DNA from: Planctomycetota bacterium | GTDB taxonomy: Bacteria; Planctomycetota; SBBH01; JAHFOU01 | Assembly (NCBI GenBank): GCA_023261525.1 | Contig: JAHFOU010000067.1 | Location: forward strand, 1-9,677 | Direction: 5' to 3' | DNA: 9,677 nucleotides | Shown here: positions 1-4,848 of the stretch, one piece after another | Layout of the letters: each line of letters begins with the position of its first letter | Numbering within the stretch: position 1 is the first letter of the stretch | Translations under genes and position numbers: made by a program | The notes under the pieces: generated by a model | What the model was told of the DNA's origin: nothing | Databases searched by the model: none | What the model saw: the letters and a program-made list of their open reading frames with translations, nothing else

Positions 1-360
1 GATCGCCGCCCCCAGGCCCAGGGGGATGGCCAGGAAGAGGGCGACCAGGGTGACCTTGGCGGTGCCGATCAGGAGCGGGACCAGGGAATACTTCGGGGCA
101 TCCGAGACCGGCTGCCACTTGTGACGGGCAGCCTCCCCGTCATGGGACTGGGGCGTGAAGAGCCTGGCGAACGTGACCTCCTGCTCCCCTCCGCTCCCCA
201 GCCCCCCATTCTCGCCCCCCAGGAAGACGGGCAGGGCCTCCTTGGCGACGAAGATGAAGATGAGGGCCAGGATCAGGAGGACGCCCCAGGCGCTGGCGCG
301 GATCAGGCCCGAGGCCAGGACGTCCGTCAGCCGGCTGTTAAAGAACCCGGGGAGTCTCAT
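1..360 (-). CDS. pstC: Phosphate ABC transporter permease PstC, N-terminal part (cut by window edge)
   Basis: This is one of the two inner-membrane permease subunits of the high-affinity PstSCAB phosphate importer. The window holds the first 120 codons, and the reading frame is still open at base 1. Residues about 22-42 form a hydrophobic helix (AWGVLLILALIFIFVA). A periplasmic stretch follows, carrying the PstC-typical segment WQPVSDAPKYSLVPLLIGT (82-100), and a second helix begins at about 95-120 and ends in IPLGLGAAI. PstC proteins are known to carry this large loop between their first two helices. The start is the ATG at 358-360; the only nearby upstream ATG (369-371) hits a stop after four codons. 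No clear Shine-Dalgarno precedes the start. The gene lies 43 nt after pstS, behind its own Pho-box-like promoter and inside an inverted repeat. The identification is strong despite truncation. Confidence 0.9.
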   Translation of the reverse strand, partial: MRLPGFFNSRLTDVLASGLIRASAWGVLLILALIFIFVAKEALPVFLGGENGGLGSGGEQEVTFARLFTPQSHDGEAARHKWQPVSDAPKYSLVPLLIGTAKVTLVALFLAIPLGLGAAI

Positions 361-383
361 GGCAGACCCATGAGACCCCCCGG
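347..383 (-). repeat. Long inverted repeat enclosing the pstC start codon and -10 hexamer
   Basis: Two perfect 9-bp arms (354-362 and 368-376) flank a 5-nt loop. In transcript sense they read GTCTCATGG - GTCTG - CCATGAGAC. After one G-U wobble (353/377), six more Watson-Crick pairs extend the stem (347-352 with 378-383), giving about 15 Watson-Crick pairs plus one wobble. The pstC ATG (358-360) sits in the 3' arm, and the proposed -10 (370-375) sits in the 5' arm. There is no T-run after the stem, so it does not look like an intrinsic terminator. It may mask the pstC start in pstS read-through mRNA, stabilise the pstS 3' end, or be a DNA-level operator; the sequence does not decide between these. 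Confidence 0.75.
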
Positions 384-402
384 ACGTTAAGATCGTATGA
401 AG
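370..402 (-). promoter_or_regulatory. Candidate Pho-box promoter of pstC
   Basis: In transcript sense, heptamers CTTCATA (402-396) and CTTAACG (391-385) start exactly 11 nt apart. They are followed by 9 nt and the hexamer TCTCAT (375-370), which matches the -10 consensus at four of six positions. The 7+4+7 layout and the distance to -10 resemble the known enterobacterial Pho box. The same pattern recurs at three other gaps in the window. The first heptamer begins two bases after the pstS stop codon. Only 9 nt separate the -10 from the pstC ATG, so a transcript from here would have almost no leader. The site is inferred by pattern; PhoB binding has not been shown. Confidence 0.6.
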
Positions 403-403
403 A

Positions 404-1243
404 TTACTTCTTCGGGAGCGGGAAGTAGCCTACGGCCTCGACCACCTTCTGCCCCTCCTCGCTCAACAGCCACGCGAGGTAGGTCTTGCCCTGCTCGCGG
501 AGGTTCGGGCTGGAGTAGCAGTAGAGGAAGCGGTTGATGGGGTAGGTCCGGCCCTGGACGCTCTCCTTCGAGACCTCCACCGGCTGGGACCCCGCGTCCT
601 TCTTGACGGGGACCTTGCGCACGCCCTTGGCATAGGCCGCGCCGCCGTATCCGATGCCCATGGCGTCCTTGGTGACCGCGTTGATGACCGAGGCGGTGCC
701 GGGCATGGTCTGGGTCTCGTCGGCGAAGTCCTTGCCTCCCAGGACGTGCTCCTTGAAGAACTCGTAGGTCCCGGAGTTGTTCTCCCGACCGTAGAGGATG
801 ATGCCGCCGGCACTGCCGCCGACCTCCTTCCAGTCCCGGATCTTCCCGGTGTAGATGTCCTTGAGCTGGGCCACGGTCAGGGACGGCACGGGGTTGGAGG
901 TGTGGACGTAGATCGCGATGCCGTCCATGGCCACCGGCGTCTCCACGACCTCGGCGTTGTTCTTGCTCTTGAAGGCCTTGCGCTCGGACTCCTTCATGGG
1001 GCGGGAGGCGTTGCAGATCTCCGTGGTCCCGTTCAGGAGGGCGGAGATGCCGGTGCCGGAGCCCCCTCCGGTGACCTGGATCTTGGCCTCGGGATGGGCC
1101 TTCATGTAGGCCTCGGCCCAGCGCTGTCCCATGATGACCATGGTGTCCGAGCCCTTGACCGTGATCGGGCGGTCGTCGGCCGCCTGCAGTCCGAGGGCCA
1201 GGCAGGCGAGGGCCAGGGCACTGGGGGTGATTCCCATCTTCAT
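404..1243 (-). CDS. pstS: Periplasmic phosphate-binding protein PstS
   Basis: This is the substrate-binding protein that captures inorganic phosphate in the periplasm and delivers it to PstCA. The predicted protein is 279 aa. Residues 1-21 form a signal peptide (MK start, hydrophobic core, LQAA end). The mature protein shows the family's phosphate-binding elements in order: GSDTM (31-35), TGGGSGTGI (58-66), RENNSGTY (153-160) and the GIGYGGAAYA strand (197-206). A YPINRFLY segment follows at 234-241. The length suits the shorter PstS family. The ATG at 1243 is preceded by a strong Shine-Dalgarno at 1251-1258, and the in-frame ATG at codon 3 is a less likely start. Cys14 lies in the signal core, but the residue three before it is Ala rather than Leu, so a lipoprotein is not favoured. 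The gene lies 49 nt after the porin, with no Pho-box pattern in that gap, so co-transcription with the porin is likely. Confidence 0.95.
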   Translation of the reverse strand: MKMGITPSALALACLALGLQAADDRPITVKGSDTMVIMGQRWAEAYMKAHPEAKIQVTGGGSGTGISALLNGTTEICNASRPMKESERKAFKSKNNAEVVETPVAMDGIAIYVHTSNPVPSLTVAQLKDIYTGKIRDWKEVGGSAGGIILYGRENNSGTYEFFKEHVLGGKDFADETQTMPGTASVINAVTKDAMGIGYGGAAYAKGVRKVPVKKDAGSQPVEVSKESVQGRTYPINRFLYCYSSPNLREQGKTYLAWLLSEEGQKVVEAVGYFPLPKK

Positions 1244-1250
1244 CGCTGCT

Positions 1251-1258
1251 TCCTCCTT
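1251..1258 (-). promoter_or_regulatory. Shine-Dalgarno sequence of pstS
   Basis: In transcript sense AAGGAGGA lies 7 nt before the pstS ATG. It fixes the start at 1243 and contrasts with the missing Shine-Dalgarno at pstC, phoB and the 125-aa gene. Confidence 0.85.
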
Positions 1259-1292
1259 GTCAGGTTGGGATCCGGAGGGGTCCCGGTGGTTT

Positions 1293-2666
1293 CTAGAAGT
1301 CGAACTGGGTGCTCAGCATCACGAAGCGCTCCTGCTTGCGGACGTCGGAACCCACGGCGCCGATATAGTCGGCCCCGAAGGCGTTCTCGCCGTAGTCCAG
1401 CATGACCCTGGCGTTGGAGATGGGCGTCCAGTTCAGCCCGACCTGCCAGGCCTCCATGCTCGTCGCCGACCCCGTGCCCGTCTCGGTGGGCTGGACGGAG
1501 GAGGCATACTGCTTGTCCAGGTTGTAGAAGGGCTCGCGCTCGGCGTTGAACCCGGAGAGCCGTCCGACCAGCTCCCAGGCGCCGGGACCACCGCCGACCT
1601 TGCCGAAGGACTTCAGGGGGGTCACGCGGCCGCCGACCACGGCGTCCTCGCCCGTCAGCATCCAGCCCACCGTCACGTACCAGGCGTCGAAGCGGGTGTT
1701 CTGGTTCTCGTTGTCGATCCCGAGGGGGCCGGTGCGCCCGGTCCGCTTCAGGTCCATGCTCATGCTGGCGAACTCCCCGATGAACTTGGCCCGGCCGTAG
1801 GCCCAGGAGGAGCCGCCGCCCAGGCGGCTGCGGTCCTCGCTGTTGAGCGTGGCGGCATTGAAGGCCAGGAAGGTGCTCCCCGTGTCCGTGGTGGAGAAGT
1901 TCGCGGGTGCGACCGAATCCTGGCGCCCCCAGGTGCCCATGACCCAGAACATGGCCTTGTTCAGGGCGCTCTCCTTCTCCGCGACCCAGGGGGCCAGGGT
2001 GAGGCGGGCGGCCCAGTCCTTGTCGTCGTTGACCTCCGCGGCGTTCTTGCCGGCCCCGTTGAAGTAGGCGACCTCATAGGTCAGCTTCTTCTCCAGGACC
2101 TTCCCGGCGACCTGGATCCCGATGTCCCGGCTGGGCGCCAGGCGGGTGGCGACGGACTTCTCGGCGAAGTCCCGCCAGAGCGTGGAATAGGTCTCCTCGT
2201 AGAGGAAGGGCTCCTTGAACTGCCCCATCTTCACGCCGAACCACTCCTCGTGCTCGTACTCCACGAAGGAGTTGTTCATGGAGCTGGTGGTCCCGCTGAG
2301 GGTCCCTTCGAACTCGTACTTGAACTGCTTGAAGACCTTGCCCTTCATCTCGATCTGGGTTTCCTTGTTGTAGAAGGCGTCCTTGTTCGGGTTGCTCTCC
2401 GTGAAGAAACGCCCGTTCTCGATGATGCGCCCCCCGACCGAGAGGTCGAAGTTGCCGTCATCGGACTTGAGCTTGATCCCGTCCTTGTAGAAGACCCTCA
2501 GCGGCATCCCGTTCTTGTCGTCCTTCTTCTCCGACTTGCCCCTCAGGAAGTCCATCTGCTCCTCAAGCGCCTTGAGGCGGATCTCCTCCTCCGGGGTCAT
2601 CTCGGCCACCGCGGTCCCCCCAAGGGCAACCGCCAGCGCCACGCACCACAGTCGTCCCTTGCGCAC
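1293..2666 (-). CDS. OprP/OprO-type phosphate-selective outer-membrane porin
   Basis: The predicted 457-aa protein is an outer-membrane beta-barrel of the Porin_O_P family, whose characterised members OprP and OprO pass phosphate and polyphosphate. Residues 1-21 are a signal peptide ending AVA before Glu22. Residues about 24-50 are highly charged and heptad-like (PEEEIRLKALEEQMDFLRGK), typical of the short coiled coil at the N terminus of such porins. The barrel part alternates polar and aromatic residues, includes the family-like VKMGQFKEPFLYEE (151-164), WYVTVGWMLTGE and PGAWELVGRLS segments, and ends in Phe, as most barrel proteins do for BAM recognition. The start is GTG at 2666, chosen because of a near-perfect Shine-Dalgarno at 2672-2679 and the complete signal peptide. 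A Pho-box-like array lies upstream and pstS follows, supporting a role in phosphate entry. Substrate selectivity cannot be read from the sequence alone. Confidence 0.88.
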   Translation of the reverse strand: MRKGRLWCVALAVALGGTAVAEMTPEEEIRLKALEEQMDFLRGKSEKKDDKNGMPLRVFYKDGIKLKSDDGNFDLSVGGRIIENGRFFTESNPNKDAFYNKETQIEMKGKVFKQFKYEFEGTLSGTTSSMNNSFVEYEHEEWFGVKMGQFKEPFLYEETYSTLWRDFAEKSVATRLAPSRDIGIQVAGKVLEKKLTYEVAYFNGAGKNAAEVNDDKDWAARLTLAPWVAEKESALNKAMFWVMGTWGRQDSVAPANFSTTDTGSTFLAFNAATLNSEDRSRLGGGSSWAYGRAKFIGEFASMSMDLKRTGRTGPLGIDNENQNTRFDAWYVTVGWMLTGEDAVVGGRVTPLKSFGKVGGGPGAWELVGRLSGFNAEREPFYNLDKQYASSVQPTETGTGSATSMEAWQVGLNWTPISNARVMLDYGENAFGADYIGAVGSDVRKQERFVMLSTQFDF

Positions 2667-2671
2667 TCAGC

Positions 2672-2679
2672 ACCTCCTT
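2672..2679 (-). promoter_or_regulatory. Shine-Dalgarno sequence of the porin gene
   Basis: In transcript sense AAGGAGGT, a full match to the 16S rRNA anti-Shine-Dalgarno core, lies 5 nt before the GTG at 2666. This supports the GTG start. Confidence 0.88.
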
Positions 2680-2693
2680 TCAGGTGTGGGCCT

Positions 2694-2748
2694 AGAATAG
2701 ATCTCCCGGATGAAGCCGGGATGTTGCGGATGCGAAGATCCCATGAAG
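2694..2748 (-). promoter_or_regulatory. Candidate Pho-box promoter of the porin gene, four 11-nt repeats
   Basis: In transcript sense, heptamers CTTCATG (2748-2742), CTTCGCA (2737-2731), CAACATC (2726-2720) and CTTCATC (2715-2709) all start in the same 11-nt phase; the third is degenerate. Nine nucleotides after the last comes TATTCT (2699-2694), a four-of-six match to the -10 consensus. The predicted start near 2687 would leave a leader of about 20 nt carrying the strong Shine-Dalgarno. This is the longest of the four arrays and probably drives the porin and pstS together. Confidence 0.65.
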
Positions 2749-2752
2749 TTCC

Positions 2753-3130
2753 TCAGTCGCTCACCAGCTCCCCGTGGGCCGGGGACCCGACCGCGCAAAG
2801 GCGCCCCTGGACGTCCACGTCGAAGCGCAGGCGCTCCCAGTCCGTGTCCGGGGGAAGCTCGGTGACCACCTCGATGCGCTCCCAGGGGATCCAGCGGACC
2901 TTGCTCTGGGAGGAGGTGACGGTCTTGGCGCTCCCCTGGGGCCGGCGGAAGTGCCAGGTCCTCCCGTGCACCTTCAGGACGTTGGGCGTCTCCGCCACCA
3001 CCCGGCCGATGCAGACGTGGTTCTGGGCGCCTTCATAGGCCTTCACCCAGCGGATCTTCACGATCTTCGCATCCACAGGGGGCAGGGCGGGGGCGACGCG
3101 GCCGATCCGGGTCGAGGGGATGGGGTTCAT
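2753..3130 (-). CDS. Unknown 125-aa protein, putative member of the Pho regulon
   Basis: I do not recognise a family. The protein is 125 aa with no signal peptide or membrane helix, so it is probably cytoplasmic. It is rich in basic and aromatic residues. The middle is strand-like and amphipathic: KIVKIRWVKAYEGAQ (22-36), CIGRVVAETPNVLKVHGR (40-57) and KVRWIPWERIEVV (77-89). Together these suggest a small beta-barrel fold of the SH3/Sm kind, possibly binding nucleic acid, but this is only an impression. The ATG at 3130 is the only ATG, GTG or TTG between the in-frame stop at 3178-3176 and the conserved-looking part. No spaced Shine-Dalgarno is present, only a G-run touching the ATG. It sits between phoR and the porin, behind a Pho-box-like array, which is the best clue to its role. 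Codon use matches its neighbours, so the ORF is likely real. Confidence 0.75.
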   Translation of the reverse strand: MNPIPSTRIGRVAPALPPVDAKIVKIRWVKAYEGAQNHVCIGRVVAETPNVLKVHGRTWHFRRPQGSAKTVTSSQSKVRWIPWERIEVVTELPPDTDWERLRFDVDVQGRLCAVGSPAHGELVSD

Positions 3131-3136
3131 GCCCCC

Positions 3137-3180
3137 AGTCTGATCCCGACCCGCGAAGACGGGATGAACGGGGCGTTAAG
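3137..3180 (-). promoter_or_regulatory. Candidate Pho-box promoter of the unknown 125-aa gene
   Basis: In transcript sense, heptamers CTTAACG (3180-3174), GTTCATC (3169-3163) and CTTCGCG (3158-3152) start 11 nt apart. Nine nucleotides later comes CAGACT (3142-3137), only a three-of-six match to the -10 consensus and the weakest of the four. The first heptamer contains the phoR stop codon, so the array begins inside phoR. The -10 ends 6 nt before the ATG at 3130, so a transcript would probably start at or next to the start codon. Confidence 0.5.
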
Positions 3181-4123
3181 ATCGTGTGGCGGGCAGACGG
3201 ACGGTGAAGAGGGTGCCCCGGCCCGGGGGGTTGGAGGCGTCAATGCTCCCCCCGTGGGCCTGGACGATGTGCTTCACGATGGAGAGCCCCAGACCCGTCC
3301 CCCCCATCTCGCGGGAGCGGGCCTTGTCCACCCGGTAGAAGCGCTCGAAGATCCGGGGAAGATGCTCGACGGGGATGCCGATCCCCGTGTCGGCCACCTG
3401 GATGCGCCAGCCCTCCCCCTCGGGCGCCAGGGACAGGGACACCGAGCCTCCTTCCGGCGTGTACTTCACGGCATTGTCCAGGAGGTTGGTGAAGACCTGG
3501 GCCAAGCGGTCGCGGTCGCCGCGCAGGCGGGCCGGACGCTTCAGCTCCAGCCTCAGGGACAGCGTCTTCTCCTCGCAGCGCCTGCGGAAGCCCTCGGCCA
3601 CCTCCTCCGCCAGCTCGGCCAGGTCCATCTCCGCCAGGTTCAGGGAGGGACCGGAGCCCTCCAGATGGGACAGGGTCAGGAGGTCGTCCACGATGGCGAT
3701 GATGCGATCCGTGTGCTTTCGGATGATCTCCAGAAAGCGTCCGGCCGTCTCGGGATCCTTCAAGGCCCCGTCGCGCAGGGTCTCCACGAAGCCCTTGATG
3801 GAGGTCAGGGGCGTGCGGAGCTCGTGGGAGACGTTGGCCACGAAATCGATGCGGACGCGCTCCAGGCGGCCCAGCTCCGTCAGCTTGGCCTCCAGGGTCG
3901 CGGCGGTGGCGTTCAGGGCCTCGGCCAGCTCCTGCAGCTCCGGACGGCCTTCCTTGGGGAAGCGGGGGTAGAGGTCCCCCCCGGCCAGGGCCCGGGCCAC
4001 CCGGACCATCTCCCTGAGGGGCTTGAGCAGGCGTTGCTCCCGCCGCCGGCGGAACCAGAGCACCGCCAGGCCGATGCCGGCCGCCAGCCCCGCCCCCGCC
4101 CCGCCCCAGAAGGGGTGCATCAT
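3176..4123 (-). CDS. phoR: Sensor histidine kinase PhoR (phosphate regulation), compact form
   Basis: This is the predicted membrane kinase that phosphorylates PhoB when phosphate is scarce. The 315-aa protein has one N-terminal membrane helix (about 5-24) and a basic stop-transfer (RRRREQR). A HAMP-like or coiled linker follows (about 30-90). The dimerisation box NVSHELRTPLTSIKGF has the phospho-accepting His100. The ATP-binding domain shows the N box NLLDNAVKYTP (213-223), G1 DTGIGIP (245-251), F box IFERFYRV and G2 GGTGLGLSIVK (274-284). All kinase motifs are intact. There is no PAS domain and no periplasmic loop, unlike the longer E. coli PhoR. The start overlaps the phoB stop as ATGA (4120-4123); a second ATG follows directly, so the true start could be one codon later. 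The assignment to PhoR rests on phoB, pstS and pstC nearby. Confidence 0.88.
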   Translation of the reverse strand: MMHPFWGGAGAGLAAGIGLAVLWFRRRREQRLLKPLREMVRVARALAGGDLYPRFPKEGRPELQELAEALNATAATLEAKLTELGRLERVRIDFVANVSHELRTPLTSIKGFVETLRDGALKDPETAGRFLEIIRKHTDRIIAIVDDLLTLSHLEGSGPSLNLAEMDLAELAEEVAEGFRRRCEEKTLSLRLELKRPARLRGDRDRLAQVFTNLLDNAVKYTPEGGSVSLSLAPEGEGWRIQVADTGIGIPVEHLPRIFERFYRVDKARSREMGGTGLGLSIVKHIVQAHGGSIDASNPPGRGTLFTVRLPATRS

Positions 4124-4803
4124 TCCCTCAGCCGGTAGCCGACCCCGCGCACGGTCTCCACGCGGTCCCCGGCCTTGCCCAGCTTGCGACGCAGGCTGGA
4201 AAGGTGGACGTCCACGGTGCGGTCCAGGACCATGACGTCGGCGCCCCGGGCGGCGTCCAGGAGCTGGTTGCGGGTGAAGACCTGGCCCGGGCGCTTGGCC
4301 AGGACGGCCAGCATGCGGAACTCGGTGAGGGTCAGGGGAACGGCCTTGCCCGAGACCGTGACCTCGTGCCGGGACGGGTCGATGCGCAGGGTCCCGAGGG
4401 CCACCACCTGCCCCGCCTCGGACGCCACGGGCTCCCCGCTGCGCAGGAGGACCTTCACGCGCGCCACGAGGACCTTGGGGCTGAAGGGCTTGACGAGGTA
4501 GTCCTCGGCCCCCAGCTCCAGGCCCAGGACGATGTCGGTCTCGGAGCCCTTGGCGGTGACCAGCATCACGGGGACGCTGGAGGTCTGAGGATCCTTCTTG
4601 AGGGATTTCAGGACCTCCAGGCCGCCCAGGCCGGGAAGCATGACGTCGAGGAGGATGAGGTCGGGGGGCTTCTGGCGGGCGGCCGCCAGGCCCTTGGGGC
4701 CGTCGTTGGCCAGGGCACAGGAGAAGCCCTCCTGCTGGAGGTTGTAGCGGATCAGCTCGGCGATGTCGGGCTCATCCTCGACCAGCAGGATCCGGCTCGG
4801 CAT
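4120..4803 (-). CDS. phoB: Response regulator PhoB (OmpR family)
   Basis: This is the predicted transcription activator of the phosphate-starvation response, working with PhoR. The 227-aa protein has a receiver domain with acidic residues E9-D10, phospho-accepting Asp53 (LILLDVMLPG), T83 and K105 (LVKPF). A winged-helix DNA-binding domain runs from about 130 to 226, with the PhoB/OmpR signature LTLTEFRML, the recognition-helix region DRTVDVHLSSLRRKLG and the closing VETVRGVGYRL. The length is normal for the family. The ATG at 4803 has no Shine-Dalgarno; the preceding bases are CTCCCGCG. A Pho-box-like promoter lies just upstream, which predicts positive autoregulation. It follows hisD after 45 nt and overlaps phoR by 4 nt, so the two are translationally coupled. 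Confidence 0.92.
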   Translation of the reverse strand: MPSRILLVEDEPDIAELIRYNLQQEGFSCALANDGPKGLAAARQKPPDLILLDVMLPGLGGLEVLKSLKKDPQTSSVPVMLVTAKGSETDIVLGLELGAEDYLVKPFSPKVLVARVKVLLRSGEPVASEAGQVVALGTLRIDPSRHEVTVSGKAVPLTLTEFRMLAVLAKRPGQVFTRNQLLDAARGADVMVLDRTVDVHLSSLRRKLGKAGDRVETVRGVGYRLRE

Positions 4804-4812
4804 CGCGGGAGC

Positions 4813-4845
4813 AGTGTACGCGGGGAGTATGAAGGGATCGTGAAG
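4813..4845 (-). promoter_or_regulatory. Candidate Pho-box promoter of phoBR
   Basis: In transcript sense, heptamers CTTCACG (4845-4839) and CTTCATA (4834-4828) start 11 nt apart. They are followed by 9 nt and TACACT (4818-4813), a four-of-six match to the -10 consensus. The second heptamer is identical to the first heptamer before pstC. The -10 ends 9 nt before the phoB ATG, again pointing to a leaderless or nearly leaderless mRNA. The array begins 3 nt past the hisD stop codon, so the his and pho units are separated by little more than this promoter. Confidence 0.62.
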
Positions 4846-4848
4846 AAT

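Noticed and set aside
1201..1243. PstS as a lipoprotein through Cys14
   Set aside because: The residues before Cys14 are A-L-A, lacking the Leu normally three positions before the cysteine, and the hydrophobic core continues beyond it. A standard signal peptidase I site near residue 20-21 fits better.
1244..1292. Hairpin in the porin-pstS gap as a terminator
   Set aside because: In sense it is GGGACC/GGATCCC with a bulge, short and with no following T-run. A weak processing or stability stem at most. No Pho-like heptamer pair was seen here either.
1131..3038. Long plus-strand open frame of 635 codons opposite the porin and the 125-aa gene
   Set aside because: It lies antisense to genes with clear signal peptide, motifs and ribosome sites. 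The protein is a low-complexity Gly/Leu/Val/Asp-rich string typical of shadow frames in GC-rich DNA.
3142..3170. Terminator for phoR in the gap before the 125-aa gene
   Set aside because: ATCCCG and CGGGAT can pair across an 11-nt loop, but the stem is only 6 bp and no T-run follows. The region is better explained by the phased heptamers.
2774..4138. Plus-strand open frame of 454 codons opposite phoR
   Set aside because: It is antisense to an intact histidine kinase, and its composition (Gly, Gln, Leu, His, Asp) is that of a frame shadow. No domain is visible.
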